From assembly GCA_035556215.1 (NCBI GenBank), contig DATMFI010000001.1, positions 6,772-70,771 on the forward strand: a stretch of 64,000 nucleotides of DNA. Direction: 5' to 3'. The translations under genes and the position numbers were made by a program. Below are positions 24,521 to 33,257 of the stretch, one piece after another. The stretch comes from Palsa-892 sp035556215. GTDB taxonomy: Bacteria > Pseudomonadota > Alphaproteobacteria > Rhizobiales > Xanthobacteraceae. The notes under the pieces are model-generated. The model saw only the letters and a list, made by a program, of their open reading frames with translations, had not been told where the DNA came from and made no database searches. How positions within the stretch are numbered: the first letter of the stretch is position 1; the number at the start of each line of letters is the position of its first letter.

Positions 24521-25732
24521 TCACCGGCGTTCCCGTGCCTGTTTCCATTTGATGAATTCCTGAAACAGGCGCTCGCGCTCTTCGAAACTGCCGGCTTCCG
24601 CGAGCGGCCCGGCATTCGGATCGCGCGAGGTGACGAATTCATTAAACTGCTTGCGCTCGATGCTCTGCGCTCCGGCAACGCGCGCCGGATGTTTCTGCAG
24701 CCATTCGTCGGCATAGGCGAAGCGCGTCCAGCCGGGGAGCTTCGCGGCAAGGTTGGTCTCCTTCCACTTGCCGTGCCGCGGCGGTTTTTGGAATTCGGCG
24801 AGCTTCGGAAAGAAGTGGTCGATGAAGCTGACGATGCGGTTATAACGATCGGTGCCTTTCGGCCAGTTGTAGGCGATCAGCACTGCGCCGACAGCGACGG
24901 TGTCGACCTGTTCGCCTTCCTTAATGAGCCCCGGATAGTCGGCGTGCGTCAGCACGGCGGGCAAATATTCCTGCTGGAGCGGTTTGGAGTAGGCGACCGG
25001 CAGCAATTTGAAACCGTCGGACGATTTCAGCTTGCTGGTCGAGCCGGTGGGCTTGCCGGCGATCAGAATGGTGGCGTCGATCTCGCCTTTCTTGAGGGCG
25101 ACGGCAGCGTCGCCCTGGCCCATGTTCACTTCCTTGGCACGGACGCCGAGCTTTTCGAGGATGTCGCGTGTCGAGGCCTGGGTGCCGGAGCCGACGTCGC
25201 TGAAGTTGACGATCTTGCCGTTCAGATCCTCGAGCTTCTCGATGCCGGAGTCGCTCCGCACGATGAAGTGCATCTCTTCGTTATAGAGCTTGGCGATATA
25301 GACGATCTTGTCGTCGATGTTGCCGATCTCGCCGGAGCGGCGGGCGCGGTTCAGGATCACCGATTGGGTGATGCCAAGATCGATGCCCTTCAGGAAGCGG
25401 ACGTCGCGCAAATTCTGGCCGCCGCCTTTGCCGATCACCGGCAGGACACGGAAGTTGTCGCCGTCGTCGAGCACGGCCGAAAGATCGTAGGCCAGCGACA
25501 GATACGTGGCGTTCGGATTCCCCGACATGATCGAGATGGTATTTTGATTGATCTGCTCGCCGAGCCGCTGGATGGCGGAAGGATCATTTCTCGCGGTCTT
25601 GATCGGCCGCGAATCCTGGGCGTTGGCGAAAAAGGAAGGAAAACCGGAAACCGCAACCGCGGCGACTAGAACTCGGATACTCGTGCGTGCGCATGAGCGC
25701 AGGCGCAGAGGCTCCCACAAGCCTCGTACCAT
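24521..25732 (-). CDS. TAXI-family TRAP transporter solute-binding protein
   Basis: The 403-residue periplasmic protein has a signal peptide (SIRVLVAAVAVSGFPSFFANAQ) followed by the TAXI pattern: NTISIMSGNPNATYLSLAYD, GIDLGITQSVILN, IVNFSDVGSGTQASTRDIL, GQGDAAVALKKGEIDATILIAG. TAXI proteins deliver carboxylates, glutamate or other small acids to TRAP permeases. No DctQM-like permease is next to it, so it is an orphan. Its start is ATG 25732 or, 6 bases earlier, 25738. Confidence 0.85.
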   Translation of the reverse strand: MVRGLWEPLRLRSCARTSIRVLVAAVAVSGFPSFFANAQDSRPIKTARNDPSAIQRLGEQINQNTISIMSGNPNATYLSLAYDLSAVLDDGDNFRVLPVIGKGGGQNLRDVRFLKGIDLGITQSVILNRARRSGEIGNIDDKIVYIAKLYNEEMHFIVRSDSGIEKLEDLNGKIVNFSDVGSGTQASTRDILEKLGVRAKEVNMGQGDAAVALKKGEIDATILIAGKPTGSTSKLKSSDGFKLLPVAYSKPLQQEYLPAVLTHADYPGLIKEGEQVDTVAVGAVLIAYNWPKGTDRYNRIVSFIDHFFPKLAEFQKPPRHGKWKETNLAAKLPGWTRFAYADEWLQKHPARVAGAQSIERKQFNEFVTSRDPNAGPLAEAGSFEERERLFQEFIKWKQARERR

Positions 25733-25738
25733 AGACAC

Positions 25739-26062
25739 TCTCCCATCTGGGCGGTTTGTTACGCTACAAAACCGCTTCCCGCTTCTGTGCCGGCTCCGTC
25801 TTTTTGATGGGGGACGGGTCTGGTTCTCTTGTTGGCGTGATATTTATTTCGGATTGTGTCATCCGTTCGGATCGATTGTGTCGCCATTGGGGAATTGCAA
25901 ACGAGCGCGAATTTTTGTAATTCCGCTCCCGCGCTGCGAGGTGCACAACATCTTGCGCGTGATTCAAATTCGCGAAATCCGAAATGGCGGATTCGCGCGG
26001 TTTCAAAAAAATTCTACCGCTTACCTGCATTCGTTGGCAGAGAGTGAGCAGAGAGGAAAAAG
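25739..26062. other. Intergenic region between divergent TAXI and thrS genes
   Basis: This 324-base, comparatively AT-rich gap must contain the promoters of both divergent genes. I find no repeat, RNA gene, T-box or convincing small gene. An 88-codon minus-strand frame inside it lacks a ribosome-binding site and has no recognisable content. Confidence 0.6.
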
Positions 26063-27994
26063 ATGATCACGGTTACTTTTCCCGACGGCGCACGTCGAGA
26101 ATTCTCTCCCGGCATTAGCGGTTTGGAAATCGCGAAAGGCATTTCGCCCTCGCTGGCCAAGCGCACCGTCGCGATGACGCTGAATGGCGTGCTTTCCGAC
26201 CTTACCGACAAGCTCGATCGCGATGTTTCCATCGAATTCGTTTCGCGCGACGACCCGCGCGCACTCGAACTCATTCGCCATGATGCGGCGCATGTGTTGG
26301 CCGAAGCCGTGCAGTCGCTGTGGCCGGGTACCCAGGTAACGATTGGGCCGGTGATCGAGAACGGTTTCTATTACGATTTCTTCCGCAACGAGCCGTTCAC
26401 CCCCGAAGATTTCGCCGCGATCGAAAAGAAGATGCGCGAGATCATCGCGAAGGACACGCCCTTCACCAAGGAAGTCTGGACACGCGAGCAGGCGAAGAAA
26501 GTCTTCAAGGACAAGGGCGAGAACTTCAAGATCGAGCTGATCGACGCCATTCCGCCCGGCGAAGATCTCAAGATCTACAAGCAGGGCGAATGGTTCGATC
26601 TTTGCCGCGGGCCGCATATGACCTCGACCGGCAAGATCGGTAACGCCTTCAAGCTGATGAAGGTGGCCGGCGCCTATTGGCGCGGCGACTCCAACAACCC
26701 GATGCTGACCCGCATCTACGGGACGGCATGGGCCGATCAGAAGCAGTTGGAGCAATATCTTCACATGCTGGAAGAGGCCGAGAAGCGCGATCACCGCCGC
26801 CTCGGCCGCGAGATGAACCTCTATCACTTCCAGGAAGAGGCGCCCGGTGCCGTGTTCTGGCACGCCAAGGGCTGGACGCTGTTCGAGACGCTGACCGCTT
26901 ATTTGCGCCGCGCGCAGATGGCCGCGAACTATCTCGAGGTGAACACGCCGCAGCTCATGGATCAGCAGCTCTGGATCACTTCCGGCCACATGGAGAAGTA
27001 TCGCGACATGATGTTTCTCACGGAAAAGCGTGAGGACGATGAGCGCGTCTACACCATCAAGCCGATGAACTGCCCCGGTCACGTGCAGATTTTCAAGAAC
27101 GGCTTGAAGTCGTATCGCGATCTGCCGCTGAAGATTGCCGAATTCGGCAAGGTACATCGCTTCGAGCCGTCCGGCGCGCTGCACGGCCTGATGCGCGTGC
27201 GCGCGTTCACGCAGGACGATGCGCATGTCTTCGTGACCGAGGAGCAGATCGCCGAGGAGACGTTGAAGATCAACAATCAACTCCTCGATATCTATAAGGA
27301 TTTCGGCTTTGACGACGTGCGGATCAAGTTCTCCGACCGTCCTGAAATGCGCATCGGCGACGATGCGGTGTGGGACAGGGCGGAAGCCGCGCTCAAGGAC
27401 GCGCTCGATAAATCCGGCAAGCCGTGGACGCTGAACAAGGGCGAGGGCGCGTTCTATGGCCCCAAGCTCGAATATGTGCTGCGCGACGCGATCGGCCGCG
27501 ACTGGCAGTGCGGCACCATTCAGGTCGACCTCAACCTGCCGGGGCGGCTCGGCGCCTTCTACATCGCGCCTTCGGGCGAGAAGGTGACGCCGGTGATGCT
27601 GCACCGTGCGATGTTCGGATCGTTGGAGCGCTTCATCGGCATCCTGATCGAGCACTATGCCGGTCATCTGCCGTTGTGGCTTTCGCCGACACAGGCGATG
27701 GTTTGCACCATCACCTCCGATGCCGACGATTACGCCAAAGAACTGGTGCAGGCGGCAGGGCGCGCAGGGCTGCGCTTTGAGTCCGATCTCGCCAACCAGA
27801 AGATCAATTACAAGGTGCGCGAGCATTCGCTCGCAAAAATCCCTGTGCTTCTGGTCGTCGGCAAGAAGGAAGCGGCGGAGCGGACGGTTTCGATCCGCCG
27901 TCTTGGCTCGCCCGATCAGAAGTCGATGAGCTGGGACGATGCGCTTGCGATGCTGAAGGCCGAAGCCGTCGCGCCCGATCTGCAGCGCGTTTAA
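26063..27994 (+). CDS. thrS: Threonyl-tRNA synthetase
   Basis: The 643-residue class II aminoacyl-tRNA synthetase charges tRNA-Thr. The N-terminal TGS domain (MITVTFPDGARREFSPG) is followed by the editing (SAD) domain with HDAAHVLAEAVQ (about 74) and the zinc-binding catalytic core: NCPGHVQIF and RFEPSGALHGLMRVRAFTQDDAH (motif 2). The C-terminal anticodon-binding domain includes VLLVVGKKEA. Length is normal for the family. AGAGGAAAAAG precedes the ATG. Confidence 0.98.
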   Translation: MITVTFPDGARREFSPGISGLEIAKGISPSLAKRTVAMTLNGVLSDLTDKLDRDVSIEFVSRDDPRALELIRHDAAHVLAEAVQSLWPGTQVTIGPVIENGFYYDFFRNEPFTPEDFAAIEKKMREIIAKDTPFTKEVWTREQAKKVFKDKGENFKIELIDAIPPGEDLKIYKQGEWFDLCRGPHMTSTGKIGNAFKLMKVAGAYWRGDSNNPMLTRIYGTAWADQKQLEQYLHMLEEAEKRDHRRLGREMNLYHFQEEAPGAVFWHAKGWTLFETLTAYLRRAQMAANYLEVNTPQLMDQQLWITSGHMEKYRDMMFLTEKREDDERVYTIKPMNCPGHVQIFKNGLKSYRDLPLKIAEFGKVHRFEPSGALHGLMRVRAFTQDDAHVFVTEEQIAEETLKINNQLLDIYKDFGFDDVRIKFSDRPEMRIGDDAVWDRAEAALKDALDKSGKPWTLNKGEGAFYGPKLEYVLRDAIGRDWQCGTIQVDLNLPGRLGAFYIAPSGEKVTPVMLHRAMFGSLERFIGILIEHYAGHLPLWLSPTQAMVCTITSDADDYAKELVQAAGRAGLRFESDLANQKINYKVREHSLAKIPVLLVVGKKEAAERTVSIRRLGSPDQKSMSWDDALAMLKAEAVAPDLQRV

Positions 27995-28033
27995 ATGATT
28001 GGCATAAGGCCGGCACGGGTTATACTTTTCCGT

Positions 28034-28174
28034 ATGATCCGTGCCAAAGCTATCGCCATTTTGCTGCTGGCTGCGTCAGCTTTTGCGCTTGCCGCCTGCG
28101 ACCCATGCGGGCATCCGGTAAGCGGCATCAACGGCGACCAGATGATGGCCTGCAAGAGCGGCGCGCCGCGCTGA
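28034..28174 (+). CDS. Small lipoprotein (46 aa)
   Basis: ATG 28034 to TGA 28174. The product starts MIRAKAIAILLLAASAFALA and has a lipobox LAAC with Cys22, leaving a 25-residue mature lipoprotein (CDPCGHPVSGINGDQMMACK...). Two further cysteines could form a disulphide. It lies 39 bases after thrS. No function is recognisable, and the ribosome-binding site is weak. Confidence 0.6.
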   Translation: MIRAKAIAILLLAASAFALAACDPCGHPVSGINGDQMMACKSGAPR

Positions 28175-28176
28175 CG

Positions 28177-28269
28177 CTTGGCGCCCAGTATCTTGGCGCC
28201 AGTACCTTAGCGTGCGGACACTTTAGCGTGTGAGCACTTCAGCGCGCCAAAACTTTAGCGCGCCAATAC
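28177..28269 (-). repeat. Degenerate 16-bp tandem repeat crossing a stop codon
   Basis: On the minus strand six units are seen. They are 28254-28269, 28238-28253, 28222-28237 and 28206-28221 (16 bp each), then two degenerate units of 14 and 15 bp down to 28177. The consensus is GTxxTGGCGCGCTAAA. The first unit is the last codons plus the stop of the upstream gene (V-L-A-R-stop); the next units repeat it with drift (GTTTTGGCGCGCTGAA and so on). Each of the first four carries its own TAA or TGA. Confidence 0.8.
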
Positions 28270-29367
28270 TTCGATCTCGCGGTCCTTGCCGGGCTCGACC
28301 TTGAAATTCTGCTGGAAGGTGCGGTCGCTTGAACGGGCGACGGCGATGTATTCGCCTTCAGAAAGCACCACGGTCGGGAAGGCGCCGATCGACTCCTTGA
28401 TCGAGTCACCGCCGGGCGTCAGCACCGACCATTGCGTGTTGGCGATGGCTTCGCCGCCGGCATTATTGACGAGGCGGAGCGTCACCTGCGCGGCGCGGTG
28501 ATGCACGGTCGCGTCGGTGAGCTTGCCGGGTTCGATGCGCACATCAGCCTGGATCTGCGCGTTGCCTTCGCCGTAGGTCGACTGAATGTAATAATTGCCG
28601 GCAGGCAGGAAGACGACTTCGCCGCCGCTCGCGCCTCGCAGCACGGGCGGGCGCTCGTTGCTCTTCTTGCGCCCCTTCACGCTCGCGCCGCGTTGCAGGA
28701 AGCTGCCTTCGTAAATATCGAAGCGCAGCCGCGACGGCGGGATCGGCCGTTCGCCGACACGGCCCTGCACGCGCAGGCCGCCGACCGGCAGGACAAATGT
28801 TTCTCTCTTCGGCTCGTTGGTGATCTTCACGCTCTTCGCGGTGCTGGCAAGGCCCGACGAGACGTGCACGAGATAATTGCCCGGCGCGAGCGGGAAGGTG
28901 GGAGAAGCGTCTTGCGCTTCGGTGACGAGCGTCGGCACGCCGTTCTCGCCTTTTTCATTGAAGACGCGCCAGATCAACGTGCGCTGGATCGGCGCGCCGT
29001 TTTCCGTAAAGCGCGCCGAAACACCGAGCGCGACCTTGCCGGCCGGCATTGCCGGTGTGCTCACATGCGGCTCGCGCGCGGCTTGCTTGGGCGCCGCTGG
29101 CGTAGGGTTGGCGATTGTTTGCCCCGGCGGTGCCGGCGGCACTGGCTGGATGTTCACAGGCCCCGGCGGTTCGGGGATATTCCCCGGCGGCACCGGCCGT
29201 GTGCTGTTTTGCGGCGGCGGGGGCGGCGCAAATGTAAGGCCGCCGCTTGGGCCGGTGAAGCTGGCCTGCGCCAGGGCTGCAGGTGCCGCCAAAGCGCATA
29301 TCGCGAGCACGGCGAGCCCGTAGAGGGCGCTGCGAAGCGGTAAGGTCGCGGAGCGAAGCGGCGGCAT
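28255..29367 (-). CDS. Secreted proline-rich protein with repeated beta-sandwich-like domains (370 aa)
   Basis: ATG 29367 starts a signal peptide (LYGLAVLAICALAAPAALAQ). It is followed by a proline-rich linker (FAPPPPPQNSTRPVPPGNIP onwards), then three stretches with the pattern of small beta domains, each ending in a phrase such as FPLAPGNYLVHVSS, VVFLPAGNYYIQSTYG or VVLSEGEYIAVAR. These resemble carboxypeptidase-regulatory-like repeats. The function is unknown. The last codons (EIEVLAR-stop) are the first unit of the 16-bp repeat array described separately. A longer frame to 29457 lacks a good start. Confidence 0.72.
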   Translation of the reverse strand: MPPLRSATLPLRSALYGLAVLAICALAAPAALAQASFTGPSGGLTFAPPPPPQNSTRPVPPGNIPEPPGPVNIQPVPPAPPGQTIANPTPAAPKQAAREPHVSTPAMPAGKVALGVSARFTENGAPIQRTLIWRVFNEKGENGVPTLVTEAQDASPTFPLAPGNYLVHVSSGLASTAKSVKITNEPKRETFVLPVGGLRVQGRVGERPIPPSRLRFDIYEGSFLQRGASVKGRKKSNERPPVLRGASGGEVVFLPAGNYYIQSTYGEGNAQIQADVRIEPGKLTDATVHHRAAQVTLRLVNNAGGEAIANTQWSVLTPGGDSIKESIGAFPTVVLSEGEYIAVARSSDRTFQQNFKVEPGKDREIEVLAR

Positions 29368-29509
29368 GGCAACGGTTTTCCACCGAGCCTCGGGCGAATG
29401 CAAGGCAGCGCAAAATTGGAAGAATGGCGAGTTTTCCGCCCATTCTCGCCTCGGCAATTCTTGGCTGCAAAACTGCTGCTATGCTACGGCAGTTATGGAA
29501 GAAAAACGC

Positions 29510-30073
29510 ATGACCGATACCGTAAGGCTCCTCAAAACCCGCCGATCGCCGCGTGTCACCGACCTTGCCGCGCCAGGGCCGAGCGCCGCCGAAATCGAAA
29601 CGCTGCTCACCATCGCCGCGCGTGTGCCCGATCACGGCAAGCTTGCGCCGTGGCGATTCCTGGTGATGCAGGGCGATAAAAAGAAGGCTTTTGCCGAGGC
29701 GTTGATTCCGATCTTCCGGAAATCGCATCCGGAAGCGACCGAGGACCAGTTGAAGAAAGAACCGGAGCGGCTGATCGGTGCGCCGCTCGTGATCGCCGTC
29801 ATTTCGCGTGCCGCGGCACATCCGCGTATTCCCGAGTGGGAGCAGATACTCTCGGCGGGTGCGGTGTGCATGAACCTTGTCGTCGCCGCGCATGCGCTGG
29901 GCTATAGCGCCGTGTGGCTGACAGGCTGGGCCGCCTATGAGCGGCCCGCCCTCGATCTTCTCGGTGTCGGCGCGGAGGAGCGCATTGCCGGTTACATTCA
30001 CATCGGCTCGATGAATGTTGCGCAAGGCGAGCGGCCGCGGCCCTTGCTTGCCGACATCGTGAAGCATCTCTAG
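29510..30073 (+). CDS. Nitroreductase-family protein (YdjA type)
   Basis: The 187-residue flavoprotein matches short nitroreductases: LLKTRRSPRVTDLAAPGPS, then AARVPDHGKLAPWRFLVMQG, and GAVCMNLVVAAHALGYSAVWLTG. It uses FMN and NAD(P)H to reduce nitro or other electrophilic compounds; the natural substrate is unknown. I prefer ATG 29510, with GGAAG upstream, over ATG 29495. It is 4 bases from the flavin reductase gene and part of a three-gene run. Confidence 0.87.
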   Translation: MTDTVRLLKTRRSPRVTDLAAPGPSAAEIETLLTIAARVPDHGKLAPWRFLVMQGDKKKAFAEALIPIFRKSHPEATEDQLKKEPERLIGAPLVIAVISRAAAHPRIPEWEQILSAGAVCMNLVVAAHALGYSAVWLTGWAAYERPALDLLGVGAEERIAGYIHIGSMNVAQGERPRPLLADIVKHL

Positions 30074-30077
30074 CGCG

Positions 30078-30677
30078 ATGTTTTACGAACCCGCCAAACG
30101 CGATCACGGCCTGCCGCACGATCCGTTCAAGGCTATCGTGACGCCGCGCCCGATCGGCTGGATCACAACGATGAGCGGGAAGGGCGCGGTCAATCTCGCG
30201 CCGTATTCGTTTTTCAACGGCGTGTCGTCGCGGCCGCCGGTGGTGATGTTTTCGAGCGAAGGCCACAAGGATTCGGTGACGAACGCCAGGGAAACCGGCG
30301 AGTTCGTTTGCAATCTCGCGACATGGGATCTGCGCGAGCAGATGAACGCGACGTCGGGGACGTTTCCGCATGGCGTGAACGAGATGGAGAAGGCGGGCCT
30401 CGCGGCCGCGCCGTCAAAGCTCGTGAAGCCGCCGCGCGTCGCGGCTTCGCCCTGCGCACTCGAATGCAAGATGACGCAAATCGTCAAGCTCGAATATCTG
30501 CCGGGCGCCGCGCCGGAGACCTATGTCGTGTTCGGTCAAGTGATCGGCGTGCATATGGACGATTGCTTCATCAAGGACGGCCTCCTCGATACCGCGGCGA
30601 TGAAGCCGATCGCGCGCTGCGGCTATCACGATTATTCATTGCTCGACGCAACATTTCAGATGGTGAGGCCGCGCTGA
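30078..30677 (+). CDS. Flavin reductase-like FMN-binding protein
   Basis: The 199-residue protein of the DIM6/NTAB (flavin reductase-like) family has IVTPRPIGWITTMSGKGAVN, LAPYSFFNGVSSRPPVVMFS and a CNLATWDLREQMN segment. Such proteins bind FMN and often supply reduced flavin. It ends in TGATG, overlapping the start of the CitE-like gene by one base, so the two are coupled. Confidence 0.9.
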   Translation: MFYEPAKRDHGLPHDPFKAIVTPRPIGWITTMSGKGAVNLAPYSFFNGVSSRPPVVMFSSEGHKDSVTNARETGEFVCNLATWDLREQMNATSGTFPHGVNEMEKAGLAAAPSKLVKPPRVAASPCALECKMTQIVKLEYLPGAAPETYVVFGQVIGVHMDDCFIKDGLLDTAAMKPIARCGYHDYSLLDATFQMVRPR

Positions 30678-31546
30678 TGCGTTCGCTCCTGTTCGTGCCC
30701 GGCGACAGCGAAAAGAAGCTCGCGAAGGCGCAGGATTGCGGCGCCGATGTTGTCATTCTCGATCTCGAGGATGCGGTGGCGCCTGCCAATAAAGCGAAAG
30801 CGCGCGGCATCGTCGCGGAATACCTGAAAGCGCTCAAGCAGCGAAAGGCGTGCATTTACGTGCGCGTGAATGCGCTCACCACGGGCCTTGCCGACGACGA
30901 TCTCGACGCGGTGGTGCCGGGCCGCCCCGACGGCATCATGCTGCCGAAAAGCGCGGGCGGCGTGGACGCGATTGCGCTCGGTGCGAAATTAGCTGCGCGC
31001 GAAGCCATCAACGGTCTCGACGATGGTGCGATCAAGACGATCCCGATCGCGACCGAAACGGCGGCTTCGATCTTCAATATGGGCAGCTATCGCGGCGCGA
31101 GCGCGCGCATGGAAGCGCTGACCTGGGGCGCGGAAGACCTTGCCGCCGAGATTGCCGCGGAAACGCAGCGGCTTGCGGACGGCAATTACACCGCGCCGTA
31201 TCAGCTGGCGCGCTCGCTTTGCCTGTTCGCGGCGGTGTCATCCAACGTGACGCCGATCGACACCGTGTTCACCAATTTTCGCGACGAAGCGGGCTTGCGC
31301 AAGGAAGCGTTAGCGGCGCGCCGCGACGGCTTCCTCGGCAAGATGGTTATTCATCCCGATCAGGTCGGGCCGGTGAACGAGATTTTCACGCCGACGAAGG
31401 AGTCGATCGCGCGGGCCCAGGCGATCCTCAAAGCGTTCGAGGGCGGGGCGGGCGTCGCCAATCTCAACGGCGAGATGCTGGACATGCTGCACGTCAAATA
31501 CGCCGAGCGCGTGCTCGCGCGCGCCAGGGCAGCGGGCGTTATTTAG
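30677..31546 (+). CDS. HpcH/HpaI aldolase/CitE-like lyase
   Basis: The 289-residue TIM-barrel protein carries the CitE/malyl-CoA lyase pattern: MRSLLFVPGDSEKKLAKA, CGADVVILDLEDAVAP (metal-binding Glu/Asp), IYVRVNAL, DGIMLPKSAGG and GKMVIHPDQV. It cleaves or forms (3S)-malyl-CoA, beta-methylmalyl-CoA or citramalyl-CoA; which one cannot be decided. It is translationally coupled to the flavin reductase. It is convergent with a MaoC gene, whose stop overlaps its 3' end by 8 bases. Confidence 0.9.
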   Translation: MRSLLFVPGDSEKKLAKAQDCGADVVILDLEDAVAPANKAKARGIVAEYLKALKQRKACIYVRVNALTTGLADDDLDAVVPGRPDGIMLPKSAGGVDAIALGAKLAAREAINGLDDGAIKTIPIATETAASIFNMGSYRGASARMEALTWGAEDLAAEIAAETQRLADGNYTAPYQLARSLCLFAAVSSNVTPIDTVFTNFRDEAGLRKEALAARRDGFLGKMVIHPDQVGPVNEIFTPTKESIARAQAILKAFEGGAGVANLNGEMLDMLHVKYAERVLARARAAGVI

Positions 31547-32027
31547 GCCGCTTGCGCATGAAGGCCTGACGCCGGCATTCGGCGACGAGCTTGTCGTCCT
31601 GATTGAACGCCTTGTGATGAAATTCGACGATGCCGGCATCGGGCCGCGACTTCGACTCGCGCTTACCGAGCACTTCGGTCGTGCAATGCACGGTGTCGCC
31701 CTGAAACAGCGGGTGCGGGAATTTCACTTCCTGCATGCCGAGATTCGCAATCGTCGTGCCGGTGGTGAGGTCGTTCACCGAAATGCCGATCATCAGCCCG
31801 AGCGTGAATAGCGAGTTCATCAATGGCTGCTTCCATTCGGTCCCGGCGCAGAAATGCCGGTCGATGTGCAGCGGCTGCGGGTTGAGCGTCATGTTGGAGA
31901 ACAGCATGTTGTCCATCTCGGTCACCGTGCGGGTGAGCTTATGGGCGGTGACTTCGCCGACAGTGAAATCCTCGAAATAGAGGCCGCCGCGCGGGTGGCG
32001 TTTAGCTTCGTTCGCGGGCACGGACAT
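31539..32027 (-). CDS. MaoC-like hot-dog hydratase
   Basis: ATG 32027 follows AGGAGAATTGCTC. The 162-residue protein is a single hot-dog domain: GLYFEDFTVGEVTAHKLTRT, then SNMTLNPQPLHIDRHF and QGDTVHCTTEVLGKRESKSRP. The active-site His lies in PLHID, but the Asp of the usual DxNPxH motif reads as T-L-N-P. It is likely a hydratase for an enoyl- or mesaconyl-type CoA. The convergent CitE-like gene suggests a shared C4/C5 acyl-CoA pathway; that is inference. Confidence 0.87.
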   Translation of the reverse strand: MSVPANEAKRHPRGGLYFEDFTVGEVTAHKLTRTVTEMDNMLFSNMTLNPQPLHIDRHFCAGTEWKQPLMNSLFTLGLMIGISVNDLTTGTTIANLGMQEVKFPHPLFQGDTVHCTTEVLGKRESKSRPDAGIVEFHHKAFNQDDKLVAECRRQAFMRKRPK

Positions 32028-32148
32028 GAGCAATTCTCCTTGAAAATCACCGGTTAAGCTTTCGTTTACCATACCAGCCCAACTATGGCGCCAGCAGCCG
32101 GCCGTACCGATTCCGGGCCCATGCACCGGATCATGAGCGGAGGAGCCG

Positions 32149-33141
32149 TTGGTCCCCGACAATGTAAGCGCTGCAAATTCGCGCATCACAACGGCGCTGC
32201 AGGCGGCGAGCCGCACGACCGGCACCGAATTCCAGTATCTCGTGCAGACGGCGGCGCGCGAATCGGCGTTCAATCCGTCGGCACAGGCGACGACATCTTC
32301 GGCGCGCGGGCTGTTCCAGTTCATCGAGTCGACCTGGCTCGGTACCATGAAAGAAGCGGGGCCGCAGTTCGGCTTCGCGCGGCAGGCCGCGGCGATCGAA
32401 AAGGTCGGCGAGGGCAAATATGTCGTACGGGATCCCGCGATGCGCGCGCAGATTCTCAAGATGCGCGACGACCCGCAGATCTCGGCGCTGATGGCCGGTG
32501 CGCTGGCCGGCAAGAATGCGGAGGGGCTCGCGCCGGATCTCGGCCGCAAGCCGACCTCGGGCGAGCTTTATATCGCGCACTTCCTTGGCCTCAACGGCGC
32601 GAAGAAGCTGATCGCGCTCAAGGAGACGCGGCCTGGCGCTTCGGCTGCCGCGGCTTTTCCGGAAGCGGCCAAGGCCAACCGCTCAATCTTTTACGAGCGC
32701 AACGGCCGGCCGAAGAGCGCCGACGCGGTCTATGCTTCGCTGGTCGCAAAGCACGACCGGCCGTTGCAGCAGCCGGGACCGCAGACGCCCGTAACGCAGG
32801 TCGCCGGGATTTTGCCGAGTAGCACCTCGCGCAATCTCTCCCACAACGTATCGCGCGAGGCGACGGTGGTGCTGCCGAATGGCCGCCGCATCGAGCAGCC
32901 GGCGCAGGTCGCGCAGGTGCGTCACGTCGTCGTGCAGCTTCCCGATCTCGAAAGCGATCAGAACGCGGCGGCGGCGCTCTCGAGCGAAGGGCCGGTGTTT
33001 CAGACGATGTTCCACAATCAGCCGGGGCCGATCTCGAACCGGGTGCAGGAGATCTGGGGCCGTCGCAGCGCCGACGCGGCGAACGCCAATCAGCCCGAGC
33101 GCAAGCGCTATTTTCCGACCAATACCGAGAAACCGGCTTAA
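32149..33141 (+). CDS. Lytic transglycosylase (SLT domain)
   Basis: The 330-residue protein contains the SLT lysozyme-like signature near the N-terminus: TAARESAFNPSAQATTSSAR with catalytic Glu38, then GLFQFIESTW. It lacks a visible signal peptide. The C-terminal half is disordered and ends in RKRYFPTNTEKPA. It would cleave peptidoglycan glycan strands; some such proteins without signals act at secretion or flagellar machinery. The start is TTG 32149 with GGAGG/AGGAG just upstream; no in-frame ATG is available. Confidence 0.82.
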   Translation: MVPDNVSAANSRITTALQAASRTTGTEFQYLVQTAARESAFNPSAQATTSSARGLFQFIESTWLGTMKEAGPQFGFARQAAAIEKVGEGKYVVRDPAMRAQILKMRDDPQISALMAGALAGKNAEGLAPDLGRKPTSGELYIAHFLGLNGAKKLIALKETRPGASAAAAFPEAAKANRSIFYERNGRPKSADAVYASLVAKHDRPLQQPGPQTPVTQVAGILPSSTSRNLSHNVSREATVVLPNGRRIEQPAQVAQVRHVVVQLPDLESDQNAAAALSSEGPVFQTMFHNQPGPISNRVQEIWGRRSADAANANQPERKRYFPTNTEKPA

Positions 33142-33257
33142 GGCCGGGCTCGCCATCGTTAATCAATCGCAAAGAATTAGGCTGAACGCTTTATTAAGCG
33201 GCGGCGGCGATACTTCGCATGCTGGTTTTGTTTTGTCGTGTACGAGTAGGTGCCGTG

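Noticed and set aside
25764..26030. 88-codon minus-strand frame in the TAXI/thrS gap
   Set aside because: No ribosome-binding site and no recognisable content; it fills a promoter region.
26021..27826. 601-codon minus-strand frame opposite thrS
   Set aside because: thrS is complete and unmistakable on the other strand. The antisense frame has typical shadow composition.
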